DNA from: Methylococcaceae bacterium | GTDB lineage: Bacteria; Pseudomonadota; Gammaproteobacteria; Methylococcales; Methylomonadaceae | Assembly (NCBI GenBank): GCA_021647585.1 | Contig: JAKIUK010000053.1 | Coordinates: 1 to 28,475, forward strand | Direction: 5' to 3' | DNA: 28,475 nt | Shown: positions 15,381 through 23,612 of the stretch, one piece after another | Layout of the letters: every line of letters starts with the position of its first letter | How positions within the stretch are numbered: position 1 is the stretch's first letter | Position numbers and translations under genes: made by a program | Notes under the pieces: model-generated | Seen by the model: only the letters and a program-made list of their open reading frames with translations | Databases searched by the model: none | Told to the model about the DNA's origin: nothing

Positions 15381-16460
15381 TACAATCGTATTTTGTAAAG
15401 TTACTTCACCATGTTCCACGTGGAACACTTTAATATTATCTAACTGAGTTAAATCACCAAAGTTGGATAATTCAGTTGTAGACATAAAGACCTGACATTG
15501 TAGATCAAATAAATACTGAAGTAATTTAGCCTTGTTAGGAATATCTAATTCAGCAGTAAGATCATCAATTAAAACGCAAACAGATAAATCTATATTATTA
15601 ATCAACTTAACCTGCGCTAATTTAAGCGCAAGCATTAAAAGTTTCAACTGCCCTCTGGAAACAAAATCTTTTGCCAACCTACCATTTACAAGTACGCTGA
15701 AATCCCCCCGATGTGGACCACTATGTGTAAAACCGTACCGTAAATCCTTTTGAAAATCATTTTCTAAAACAAGTTGAAAATCCACAGATTCGTCCCAACC
15801 CGATTGATACTTCAATTTAATTTTTTTAAAATTAAGAAAGTAATGACTAATTTCAAAAAAAATAGGTTCAAGTTTTTCCAAGTATTCTTTTCTGTATTTT
15901 GAGACCATTATACCGTAATGGACTAGTTCGGTATTCCAGACATTTATTTGATTAATCTGTTTACTTTTTAACAATGAATTTCTTTGCTGTAATACCTTTT
16001 TATATTTACGCCAACTGCCTAAGAAATTATCCTCAATGTTAAATATTCCCCAATCCATAAATTCTCTTCTGATTTGTGGGCCTGCATCAATCAGTTTATA
16101 ACTTTTAGGATGAATTAATAATACTGGAAGGGAATAAGCCAACTCAGACTTACGACTGTTTTCCTGATTAATGCGAATATCAGAATTTTTTCCATCAAGC
16201 TGTATACCTAAATGGGAAATATTTCCGTTATTTTGTATTGTTTGCCCAGAGACAATTAACCGCTGTTGATCGAATTTTATGACCTGTTTAATATTTGTAG
16301 CTCGGAAAGATCTGGCTCTACCTAAAATAAAAATCGCTTCTAATAATGAACTTTTACCACTGCCATTTTTACCTGTAATTAAATTTATTCCAGATGAAGG
16401 CTCTAAAGTTGCTTTTTGAATATTACGTAAAGAGTAAATATCCAATTTTTTTAAACTCAT
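15369..16460 (-). CDS. recF: DNA recombination/repair protein RecF
   Basis: 363 residues. ABC-type ATPase that, with RecO and RecR, loads RecA at single-strand gaps. The Walker A motif is GKNGSGKSSLLEA (30-42), preceded by the LRNIQKATLE strand typical of RecF. The signature FVSRGQLKLLMLALKLAQ and Walker B CVLIDDLTAELD lie near the C-terminus. GPHRGDF is the conserved RecF segment before the signature. The last codons are shared with two parS palindromes, so the C-terminal residues VFHVEHG and CST are partly dictated by DNA-site function. It sits 19 bp after dnaN. Confidence 0.97.
   Translation of the reverse strand: MSLKKLDIYSLRNIQKATLEPSSGINLITGKNGSGKSSLLEAIFILGRARSFRATNIKQVIKFDQQRLIVSGQTIQNNGNISHLGIQLDGKNSDIRINQENSRKSELAYSLPVLLIHPKSYKLIDAGPQIRREFMDWGIFNIEDNFLGSWRKYKKVLQQRNSLLKSKQINQINVWNTELVHYGIMVSKYRKEYLEKLEPIFFEISHYFLNFKKIKLKYQSGWDESVDFQLVLENDFQKDLRYGFTHSGPHRGDFSVLVNGRLAKDFVSRGQLKLLMLALKLAQVKLINNIDLSVCVLIDDLTAELDIPNKAKLLQYLFDLQCQVFMSTTELSNFGDLTQLDNIKVFHVEHGEVTLQNTIVCST
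15412..15427. promoter_or_regulatory. parS site 3, inside recF
   Basis: TGTTCCACGTGGAACA is a perfect 16-bp palindrome of the ParB-site type. It encodes the VFHVEH part of the RecF C-terminus. Confidence 0.85.
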
Positions 16461-16479
16461 TGCTGAACAATAACATTCA

Positions 16480-17580
16480 CTACAAACGCATGGGCATTAC
16501 GATAAATTTATACAACTGCTGTTCAGGTTCTTCAACAAAACAACTGCTGGAATTACTTGCAATTGTAAGTACAGCTAATTCCGAATCTAGATTACTCACT
16601 GCATCTAATAAATATTGCGAATTAAAAGCTATAGACAAAGAATCACCATGATATTCTATTATCAATTCTTCAATAGCTTCATCATGTTCCGGATTGTGTG
16701 AACTTAATTTTAATAACCCTTCTGAAATATCAAAAGTAATACCTTTAAATTTCTCATTTGCTAAAATAGCAACACGCGTTAATGCATCTTTCAATAAATT
16801 TTTTTGAATATGTATCTGATTAAAAAAGGGTTGATCAAATACTTTACTGAAATCAGGGTATTTTGCATCCACCAGTTTTGCTGAAAATACAATATCTTTA
16901 AAATAAATTCTAATGTTACTGTTAGAAAATTGAATATTTAATTCAGCTTCATCATCGTCTAACAAGCGAGCTAGTTCTATAACGCCTTTTCTAGGTAAAA
17001 TAATTCGCGCTTCATAACCTGTTGCCTGGCCAATACTATCTTCATAGATTGATAATCTATGTCCATCAGAAGCAACTAATTTTAATTTACTATTGGATAT
17101 GTTTAACATCAATCCATTGAGGTAGTAGCGAACATCCTGATTTGCCATACAAAACACCGTTTTATCTAATGCTTTTTTCATTTTTCCGGCATTAATCAAA
17201 AATTGATTTTCCAATTCTGATTCTGTAAATTCAGGATAATTATCAGCCGATAAGGTAGATAGAGAAAATCGACTACGGCCTGAGCTAATTTTGACTTTTT
17301 CATCTGATAGTTCTAATTTAATTTCAGATTCATTCGGTAATAATCTAACGATATCTAAAAACTTCCGGGCAGGGACAGTGATTTCTCCCATTTCATTAGA
17401 ATCCAGAGTAATAGTAGCTATTAACTGAATTTCAAGATCAGTACCTGTTAACTTCAACTTGTTATCATTAACAGTCAGCAAGACGTTGGAAAGAATAGGC
17501 ATGGTTTGCCTTTTTTCTATAACACTTACGATTTGTTGTAAGGGTAAGAGTAATTGTTCTCTATTAATAATAAACTTCAT
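16480..17580 (-). CDS. dnaN: DNA polymerase III sliding clamp (beta subunit)
   Basis: 366 residues, standard length. Starts MKFIINREQLLLPLQQIVSV as in gammaproteobacterial clamps and contains RQTMPILSNVLL, then the three clamp folds. The C-terminus ends YKFIVMPMRL, the conserved MPMRL tail that lines the hydrophobic partner-binding pocket. The ring encircles DNA as a dimer and tethers polymerase III. It lies downstream of the probable oriC and upstream of recF, 19 bp apart, as expected for the dnaA-dnaN-recF-gyrB operon. Confidence 0.97.
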   Translation of the reverse strand: MKFIINREQLLLPLQQIVSVIEKRQTMPILSNVLLTVNDNKLKLTGTDLEIQLIATITLDSNEMGEITVPARKFLDIVRLLPNESEIKLELSDEKVKISSGRSRFSLSTLSADNYPEFTESELENQFLINAGKMKKALDKTVFCMANQDVRYYLNGLMLNISNSKLKLVASDGHRLSIYEDSIGQATGYEARIILPRKGVIELARLLDDDEAELNIQFSNSNIRIYFKDIVFSAKLVDAKYPDFSKVFDQPFFNQIHIQKNLLKDALTRVAILANEKFKGITFDISEGLLKLSSHNPEHDEAIEELIIEYHGDSLSIAFNSQYLLDAVSNLDSELAVLTIASNSSSCFVEEPEQQLYKFIVMPMRL

Positions 17581-18047
17581 AAAATATATTTAAATTATTA
17601 CTGTTATTAGTATTAAAAAAACTGTTGAAAGTTTAATTTTTTTGTTAAAAATCAATGTGTTAAATTAAAATAAGCTTGTTAGTCACTTGCTTGTATTCCT
17701 GTGTATATGCTGGTTAGTATTTACAGTGTATAAACAAATCACAAGTAACTCACACATTATAGTCAGATAAAACACAAAGTTATCAACAGCTATTTAATAA
17801 AAAAAATCTCTTTATAGAAATTAATAATTAAACTTTTTTATCACCTTTACTGAATTGTAATAATAAAATTAGGTTACCTTATTTATCTTATTACTATTAG
17901 TGAACATGAAAACTGTGGAAAAGTAAATTTTCTATTATTAATTCATATACTTAGTTTATATTTAAACAGTGGTTTTTTACTGTTGTCAAGGTGTGGATAA
18001 AAAACATCTTATAAAATGCTATCAGTTTATCCACAACATAATAACTG
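17581..18047. other. Probable chromosomal replication origin (oriC) in the dnaA-dnaN gap
   Basis: 467 bp, very AT-rich, without a gene. Perfect DnaA boxes TTATCCACA at 18027-18035 (plus) and TGTGGATAA at 17992-18000 (minus orientation) face each other beside dnaA. One-mismatch boxes are TTATCAACA (17780-17788) and TGTGGAAAA (17914-17922). Long A/T tracts near dnaN (17581-17690, 17800-17880) could be the unwinding element. The gap must also hold dnaN promoter signals. Confidence 0.7.
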
Positions 18048-19370
18048 TTAATGGGATAGAGTTCTCAACAGGTTCAGATAATCTTCAGAAACTTTTATAT
18101 CGCTGTCTCTAAGTGATTTAATACGTTTGCAAGCGTTAATCACAGTAGTGTGATCTCTACCTCCAAAGGCATCACCAATTTCAGGGAAACTATGAGAAGT
18201 TAATTCTCTGGCAAGACACATGGCAATTTGCCGTGGTCTGGCAATAGTCTGCTTACGACTTTTTGAGGATAGATCTGCAATACGAATTTTGAAATACTCA
18301 GCAACTGTTTTTTGAATGTTAGAAATATTTACTAGCTTGTCTTGAAGTGAAATCAAGTCATGCAAGGCTTCTTTTGTAAAATCAACAGTGATTTCTGTTC
18401 CGGTAAATTGAGAGTTAGCAATAACACGTCTAAGTGCTCCTTCTAAGTCTCTGACATTAGATGGGATTCTTTTCCCAATAAAAAAAGCAACATCCTGAGG
18501 GAGATCTACATTAACCAAACTGGCCTTTTTAATTAAAATAGCAGCTCTTGTTTCCAAATCAGGTGGTTCAATCGCCACAGGCAATCCCCAACCAAATCGT
18601 GATTTTAAACGGTCTTCCAAACCTTCGATTTCTTTAGGATATTTATCACAGGTTAAAACGACTTGATGTTTTTTATCTAACAGATTGTTGAAAGTATGAA
18701 AAAACTCTTCCTGGGAACGCTCTTTACCCGCTAAAAATTGAATATCATCAATGAGTAAGACATCTATACTGCGATAGTAGTCTTTGAAAGCATTTATTTT
18801 ATTATGTTGAAAAGACTGTACCATGTCTTGTACAAATTTTTCCGAATGTAGATATACAATATTTGCAGCCGGATTTTTTGATATGGCTGCATTACCGATT
18901 GCATGCATAAGATGTGTTTTACCTAAGCCTGAACTTCCATAAATAAATAAAGGATTATATGCTTTTCCAATATTTTCTGAGACTTGTATAGAAGCCGCTT
19001 TAGCTAATTGATTAGATTTACCCTCTACAAAACTATCAAATGTAAATGTTTTATTAAGAAAGTTTGAACCTTTAGGCTTCTCTTTTTTAGTAGATTTTCT
19101 TTGAAATTTAGGCTGAATGAGAGGTGTGGTTTTTTTCGATCCAATCTCAAATTGTAAAAGCAATGTACCATTAGAAAACTCATAGACAGCATCTTCAACT
19201 TTTGTTAAGAAATGTTGTTTTACATGGTCGATAATAAAACGGTTGGGCGCTAATAATTTAAGCGTGTCATTTTTTTCTACTGCCTGTAGTGGTCTTATCC
19301 AGGTACTAAAGTCACTGGAAGGAATTTCGTTTTCCAGTTTAGATAAACAGTTATTCCAAATTGAGCTCAT
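18048..19370 (-). CDS. dnaA: Chromosomal replication initiator DnaA
   Basis: 440 residues. Domain I (1-80, MSSIWNNCLSKLENEIPSS, FSTWIRPLQA) mediates DnaA and helicase contacts. A short lysine-rich linker follows (90-105). The AAA+ domain has Walker A GSSGLGKT (145-152), Walker B DVLLIDDIQFLAGKERSQEE and the arginine/sensor regions (EDRLKSRFGWGL, VRDLEGALRR). Domain IV ends with the DNA-binding signature ARQIAMCLAREL-like helix and GGRDHTTVINACKRI, which reads DnaA boxes. ATP-DnaA opens oriC. Divergent from rpmH and directly beside the probable oriC. The linker is short compared with E. coli. Confidence 0.98.
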   Translation of the reverse strand: MSSIWNNCLSKLENEIPSSDFSTWIRPLQAVEKNDTLKLLAPNRFIIDHVKQHFLTKVEDAVYEFSNGTLLLQFEIGSKKTTPLIQPKFQRKSTKKEKPKGSNFLNKTFTFDSFVEGKSNQLAKAASIQVSENIGKAYNPLFIYGSSGLGKTHLMHAIGNAAISKNPAANIVYLHSEKFVQDMVQSFQHNKINAFKDYYRSIDVLLIDDIQFLAGKERSQEEFFHTFNNLLDKKHQVVLTCDKYPKEIEGLEDRLKSRFGWGLPVAIEPPDLETRAAILIKKASLVNVDLPQDVAFFIGKRIPSNVRDLEGALRRVIANSQFTGTEITVDFTKEALHDLISLQDKLVNISNIQKTVAEYFKIRIADLSSKSRKQTIARPRQIAMCLARELTSHSFPEIGDAFGGRDHTTVINACKRIKSLRDSDIKVSEDYLNLLRTLSH

Positions 19371-19679
19371 TGAATATAAAAGTGGGTGATTTTGGGTGAT
19401 ATCAGCATCAAATATTACATAGCAGGTAAAAAGTTCTTATTCCACAACTGCTAAAACTGATAAGATAGTATAATTACTTATTAAACATATAGTTATAATA
19501 CGCGTTTTGTAATTTAATCCTGAGTTAAGGAAGTATATTGCATATTCAGCAGTGTAAACCATAGAAATGATTAAGCAACTACAGATAAATTGAATTGACA
19601 GAACATACCTATTTATCTTATCATCCGACGTCTTTTTTATCCGTTTTTTGTTAAACAAATTTTTTTAGGAATTAGATAC
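19371..19679. other. Divergent dnaA/rpmH intergenic region
   Basis: About 309 bp separating the leftward dnaA unit and rightward rpmH unit. It carries the rpmH promoter (see next entry). No perfect DnaA box is seen. The minus-strand frame here lacks support. Confidence 0.5.
19595..19624 (+). promoter_or_regulatory. Sigma-70-type promoter for rpmH
   Basis: The -35 TTGACA (19595-19600) is perfect; the -10 TATCAT (19619-19624) has one mismatch; spacing is 18 bp. It lies 55 bp upstream of rpmH. AGGA in TTTTTTTAGGAATTAG supplies the ribosome-binding site. Confidence 0.6.
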
Positions 19680-19814
19680 ATGAAAAGAACTTATCAACCC
19701 AGTAAACTTAAGCGTGCAAGAACTCATGGTTTTCGTGCAAGAATGGCTACAGTCGGCGGTCGCAGAGTAATTAATGCTCGTAGAGCAAAAGGTCGTGCTG
19801 AATTGACTGTTTAA
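19680..19814 (+). CDS. rpmH: 50S ribosomal protein L34
   Basis: 44 residues, MKRTYQPSKLKRARTHGFRA then RMATVGGRRVINARRAKGRA, the complete canonical L34. A small basic protein of the large ribosomal subunit. AGGA precedes the ATG. Its stop codon directly abuts the TTG start of rnpA, so the two are coupled, as in other bacteria. Confidence 0.98.
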   Translation: MKRTYQPSKLKRARTHGFRARMATVGGRRVINARRAKGRAELTV

Positions 19815-20183
19815 TTGACTGTCGTAAATTATAGTTTTCCCACTCAGCTAAGGCTAGGAAAACCAGCAGAATATAAAAAGGTATTTGCAAAACCAGTAAA
19901 ATCTACTGATAAGTTTTTTACCTTGCTGGCCATCACAAATGATTATGGTAACCCTAGATTAGGGCTTGCAATTGCAAAAAAAAATATTAGAAAAGCAGTT
20001 ACGAGGAATTTAATAAAGAGAGCTGTTCGGGAAAATTTTAGATTACAGCAACATCAATTAATTAATATTGATATTGTTGTTTTAGCAAGAAGGGATGCAG
20101 CAAATGCATCACCGATCTTATTGAGAAAATCTTTGGATAAGCATTGGCTTAGACTTATAAACCGATGCGAATCGTACTCATAA
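19815..20183 (+). CDS. rnpA: Ribonuclease P protein component
   Basis: 122 residues. Protein subunit of RNase P, which helps the RNA subunit cut tRNA 5' leaders. The N-terminal FPTQLRLGKPAEYKKVF matches the RnpA entry region, RLGLAIAKKNIRKAVTRN is the conserved basic helix, and RNLIKRAVRENFR is the 'RNR' signature in a variant form (RNLIKR). The TTG at 19815 immediately after the rpmH stop is the only sensible start. Its end overlaps yidD by 19 bases. Confidence 0.95.
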   Translation: MTVVNYSFPTQLRLGKPAEYKKVFAKPVKSTDKFFTLLAITNDYGNPRLGLAIAKKNIRKAVTRNLIKRAVRENFRLQQHQLINIDIVVLARRDAANASPILLRKSLDKHWLRLINRCESYS

Positions 20184-20389
20184 ATCTTATAAAATTTTAT
20201 AAATATTTTATAAGTCCTTTGCTCGGCCCTCGATGCCGCTTTTATCCCAGCTGTTCAAGTTATGGCCTGGAAGCAATTCAGCTTCATGGTGCTCTAAAAG
20301 GTTCTTATCTGGCTCTCAGAAGAGTATTAAAATGTCACCCATTTAGTGAGGGTGGTATTGACCCTGTTCCAAAAAAATTTGGTAAATAA
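20165..20389 (+). CDS. yidD: Membrane protein insertion efficiency factor YidD
   Basis: 74 residues. An N-terminal amphipathic helix (LINLIKFYKYFISPLLG) precedes PRCRFYPSCSSYGLEAI with the conserved cysteines, then GSYLALRRVLKCHPFSEGG and DPVP, all standard for YidD. The protein sits at the inner face of the membrane near YidC and aids membrane protein insertion. It overlaps the rnpA end and is followed two bases later by yidC. Confidence 0.97.
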   Translation: MRIVLINLIKFYKYFISPLLGPRCRFYPSCSSYGLEAIQLHGALKGSYLALRRVLKCHPFSEGGIDPVPKKFGK

Positions 20390-20391
20390 CA

Positions 20392-22089
20392 ATGGATAAC
20401 ATTAGATTTCTACTAGTCATTGCTTTTGCAATGATTTCTTATATGCTCTGGGAACAATGGCAATTGGATTATGGCCCAAAGCCTGCTGTGTCCGTATCAG
20501 AGCAACCAACTATTTTAGATTCTAAGGTAGATTTACCTACTTCAGGAAATTCTCAAACAGCGGGAATTGAACAAAGCGTAGAAGCTGTACCTGTGCTTGC
20601 TGTTCCTGCAGACAAAATTATTACTGTTAAAACGGATGTTTTTTCTCTTGAAATTGATGTCAAGGGTGGAACCATACGTAATCTGGATTTATTACAGTTT
20701 CCTCATGAAAAAGAGAATACGGTTGTAAACAAAATGTTTGCACTGGTTGGAATGGAAGCTGAAGAAAAAGATCTTTCTCCTGTTCGTTTATTAGATGGTA
20801 GTACAGAAAAATTATTTCTGGCTCAAAGTGGTCTGATTGCCAGTAGTGGTTCAGTAACTGGGCCTGATCATCATGCCGTATTTACAATAGAAAAAGAGAG
20901 TTATGAATTAGATGATGGGCAAGAAAGTGTGTCTGTTCCATTAGTATGGACTAATAATGAAGGTTTGGTCGTTACTAAAATCTATACATTTACTCGTGGT
21001 AGTTACAGTATTCAAGTTGAGCAAAAAGTTAGCAATGATTCTGAAAAAACATGGACAGGAAGACAATATAGTCAACTATTAAGAGTGCCATATGTGGATG
21101 ACAAGGGTAATACTTTTATCAGAACATATGCTGGTGGTGTTGTTTATACAGAAGAAGAAAAGTATCAGAAAGTTAATTATGACGATATGGCGGATGAAAA
21201 CCTGAGTGTTTCAAGCTTAGGTGGCTGGAGTGCAATGATTCAGCATTATTTTGCTACAGCATGGATTCCACCTGCAGATCAGGAAAACCATTTTTATACT
21301 AAAGAATTAAAAGACTGGCACTATGTGATTGGTTCTTATTCGCCTGCAGTTGCTGTACAACCTCATACAGATATAGTGTTGAGTTCGCATTTATTTGCCG
21401 GACCAAAAATTCAACCAATGATGGAAAAAGTTGCAACGGGTCTTGAATTAACCGTTGATTATGGTTGGTTGACTATTGTGGGTAAACCCATTTACTGGTT
21501 GCTAAATAGAATTCATGATGAAGTGGGTAACTGGGGATTGTCAATCCTGGGTGTCACATTATGTATTAAATTATTGTTCTTTAAATTATCTCAAGCCAGT
21601 TTTCGTTCCATGGCCAAGATGCGAAAAATTCAACCGCGTCTGAAAGATTTACAAGAAAAATTTGCTGATGATAGACAACGTTTCAATACAGAAATGATGG
21701 CAATGTACAAAAAGGAAAAAGTAAACCCTATGGGTGGCTGTCTTCCTATTATTGTACAGATACCAGTCTTTATTTCTTTATATTGGGTATTGATTGAAAC
21801 AGTAGAATTACGCCAAGCGGATTTTATTTTGTGGATACAGGATTTATCAGCACAGGATCCGTTTTTTGTTTTGCCAGTTATCATGGGAATTACCATGAAA
21901 ATTCAGCAAAGTTTAAACCCGGCACCGATTGATCCATTGCAAGCAAAAGTGATGAAAATGTTTCCTATCATTTTTACCGTATTCTTTTTGTTTTTTCCGG
22001 CTGGCCTGGTATTTTATTGGGTTTGCAATAACACCTTGTCAATTTGTCAGCAGTGGTATATCACCAAACAAATTGAAGCTGAAAAATAA
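20392..22089 (+). CDS. yidC: Membrane protein insertase YidC
   Basis: 565 residues, the full gram-negative form. An N-terminal helix (RFLLVIAFAMISYMLWEQW) is followed by the large periplasmic beta domain (about 50-345), then five transmembrane helices. Conserved stretches are FFKLSQASFRSMAKMRKIQP with the functional arginine, KEKVNPMGGCLPIIVQIPVF, and FPAGLVFYWVCNNTLSICQQ before the C-terminal tail KQIEAEK. It inserts and folds inner-membrane proteins alone or with SecYEG. It starts 2 bp after yidD, in the rpmH-rnpA-yidD-yidC series. Confidence 0.97.
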   Translation: MDNIRFLLVIAFAMISYMLWEQWQLDYGPKPAVSVSEQPTILDSKVDLPTSGNSQTAGIEQSVEAVPVLAVPADKIITVKTDVFSLEIDVKGGTIRNLDLLQFPHEKENTVVNKMFALVGMEAEEKDLSPVRLLDGSTEKLFLAQSGLIASSGSVTGPDHHAVFTIEKESYELDDGQESVSVPLVWTNNEGLVVTKIYTFTRGSYSIQVEQKVSNDSEKTWTGRQYSQLLRVPYVDDKGNTFIRTYAGGVVYTEEEKYQKVNYDDMADENLSVSSLGGWSAMIQHYFATAWIPPADQENHFYTKELKDWHYVIGSYSPAVAVQPHTDIVLSSHLFAGPKIQPMMEKVATGLELTVDYGWLTIVGKPIYWLLNRIHDEVGNWGLSILGVTLCIKLLFFKLSQASFRSMAKMRKIQPRLKDLQEKFADDRQRFNTEMMAMYKKEKVNPMGGCLPIIVQIPVFISLYWVLIETVELRQADFILWIQDLSAQDPFFVLPVIMGITMKIQQSLNPAPIDPLQAKVMKMFPIIFTVFFLFFPAGLVFYWVCNNTLSICQQWYITKQIEAEK

Positions 22090-22104
22090 TTTGTTTTAAT
22101 TTTT

Positions 22105-22133
22105 GATGGGTTTAGTATTGAGCTAAGCCCATC
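22105..22133 (+). terminator. Hairpin between yidC and mnmE
   Basis: GATGGGTTTAG (22105-22115) and CTAAGCCCATC (22123-22133) pair over 11 positions with one G-U and a 7-base loop. The following bases are AT-rich but not a T-run. It probably marks the yidC message end or attenuates read-through into mnmE. Confidence 0.5.
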
Positions 22134-22158
22134 TAATAAATTCTATTTTATAATCCCA

Positions 22159-23502
22159 GTGCAACAAAATACCCAAGATACAATTGCAGCAATTGCAACA
22201 CCTTCAGGAAATGGAGGAGTGGGTATCATCAGAATTTCCGGCCCTTCTGCAATTGATTGTGCCAAACAAATCACCAATCATTCATTTCTTCCCAGGCAAG
22301 CACTATTTACATCTTTTAGAGATGAAGATAACAGCGTGATTGATTCGGGTATTCTTCTTTTTTTCCCCAATCCTTCCTCATATACAGGTGAAGATACAAT
22401 AGAGCTACAAGGACATGGCGGTGCAGTTGTTTTAGACATGGTGTTAAAAAGAGTTCTAAGTTTAGGGGTAAGACTGGCTAATCCAGGTGAATTTACGGAA
22501 AGAGCTTTTCTAAATAACAAACTGGATTTAGCACAGGCAGAAGCCGTTGCGGATTTAATAGAAAGCAGTACGGAACAATCTGTACGTTCTGCACAAAAAT
22601 CCATGCAAGGGGTCTTTTCCGAACAAATTAATGAATGTGTTGATGAACTGACTGAACTTAGAATTTATGTAGAAGCAGCTATTGATTTTGTAGACGAAGA
22701 AATAGATTTTTTATCGGACGGAGTTGTTGAAAACAAGATTATAAAAATTTCTGAAAAAATAAGACAGATACAAAGTACTGCGAAACAAGGAAGATTATTG
22801 CGTGATGGTATGACTGTTGTCTTAGCAGGAAAACCCAATGCGGGGAAATCCAGTTTATTAAATTATCTGGCAGGACATGAAGCTGCAATTGTTACAGATA
22901 TTGCAGGTACCACTCGGGATATCTTAAAAGAACGGATTCAAATTGATGGTATGCCACTGCATATTATTGATACGGCTGGATTACGAGAAAGTGAAAATGT
23001 AGTAGAAAAAGAAGGAATACGTAGAGCACATGAAGAAATCAGACAGGCGGATAAAATTCTGTTGTTAATTGATAGTACTGATCCTGAAATTTCTTCAATT
23101 TTGAGTACATTACCTTCAGGTCTGGATATAACAAAAATTTATAACAAAATAGACCTGGCAGGCATAGAGCCGGAAATAATAGAATCTGAGCATGGAAGCC
23201 AAATATATCTTTCAGTAAAAAAAGGTATTGGAATGGATCTGTTGACCAACCATCTAAAACAAACGGTAGGATTTAATGGTGAAACGGATGATGTCTTTAT
23301 TGCCAGAAGAAGACATATAGAAGCCTTAAGCCAAGGGCATCATTTTGTAGAATGCGCACTGCTGCAATTGCAAAATCAGTCAGCTGAACTGGTAGCAGAA
23401 GACTTAAGGCAAGCTCAAAACAGTCTTGCTGAAATTACAGGCACATTTAGCTCTGATGATTTATTAGGTAAAATATTTAGTTCCTTTTGTATAGGAAAGT
23501 AA
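22159..23502 (+). CDS. mnmE: tRNA uridine-5-carboxymethylaminomethyl GTPase MnmE
   Basis: 447 residues starting at GTG 22159. With MnmG it modifies the wobble uridine of tRNAs (cmnm5U). The N-terminal folate-binding domain shows DTIAAIATPSGNGGVGIIRI and the GEFTERAFLNNKLDLAQAEA segment. The inserted G domain has GKPNAGKSSLLNYL (P-loop), TDIAGTTRDI, DTAGLRE and NKID. The C-terminal FCIGK is the conserved C-x-G-K motif with the catalytic cysteine. The GTG start is supported by family alignment (MQQNTQDTIAAIATP). It follows yidC after a hairpin. Confidence 0.97.
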   Translation: MQQNTQDTIAAIATPSGNGGVGIIRISGPSAIDCAKQITNHSFLPRQALFTSFRDEDNSVIDSGILLFFPNPSSYTGEDTIELQGHGGAVVLDMVLKRVLSLGVRLANPGEFTERAFLNNKLDLAQAEAVADLIESSTEQSVRSAQKSMQGVFSEQINECVDELTELRIYVEAAIDFVDEEIDFLSDGVVENKIIKISEKIRQIQSTAKQGRLLRDGMTVVLAGKPNAGKSSLLNYLAGHEAAIVTDIAGTTRDILKERIQIDGMPLHIIDTAGLRESENVVEKEGIRRAHEEIRQADKILLLIDSTDPEISSILSTLPSGLDITKIYNKIDLAGIEPEIIESEHGSQIYLSVKKGIGMDLLTNHLKQTVGFNGETDDVFIARRRHIEALSQGHHFVECALLQLQNQSAELVAEDLRQAQNSLAEITGTFSSDDLLGKIFSSFCIGK

Positions 23503-23612
23503 CCTTAAAAACATCATCCAAAAATAAGATAAAATAGGCATATAAAAAAAGCACAACAAACAATCCTTACAATTGGCTGAACTCAAGACTAAGGAAAAAT
23601 GCTCCTCGTATA

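Noticed and set aside
19437..19658. 73-residue minus-strand frame upstream of dnaA
   Set aside because: It overlaps the rpmH promoter region, lacks a ribosome-binding site and resembles AT-rich chance coding of hydrophobic residues.
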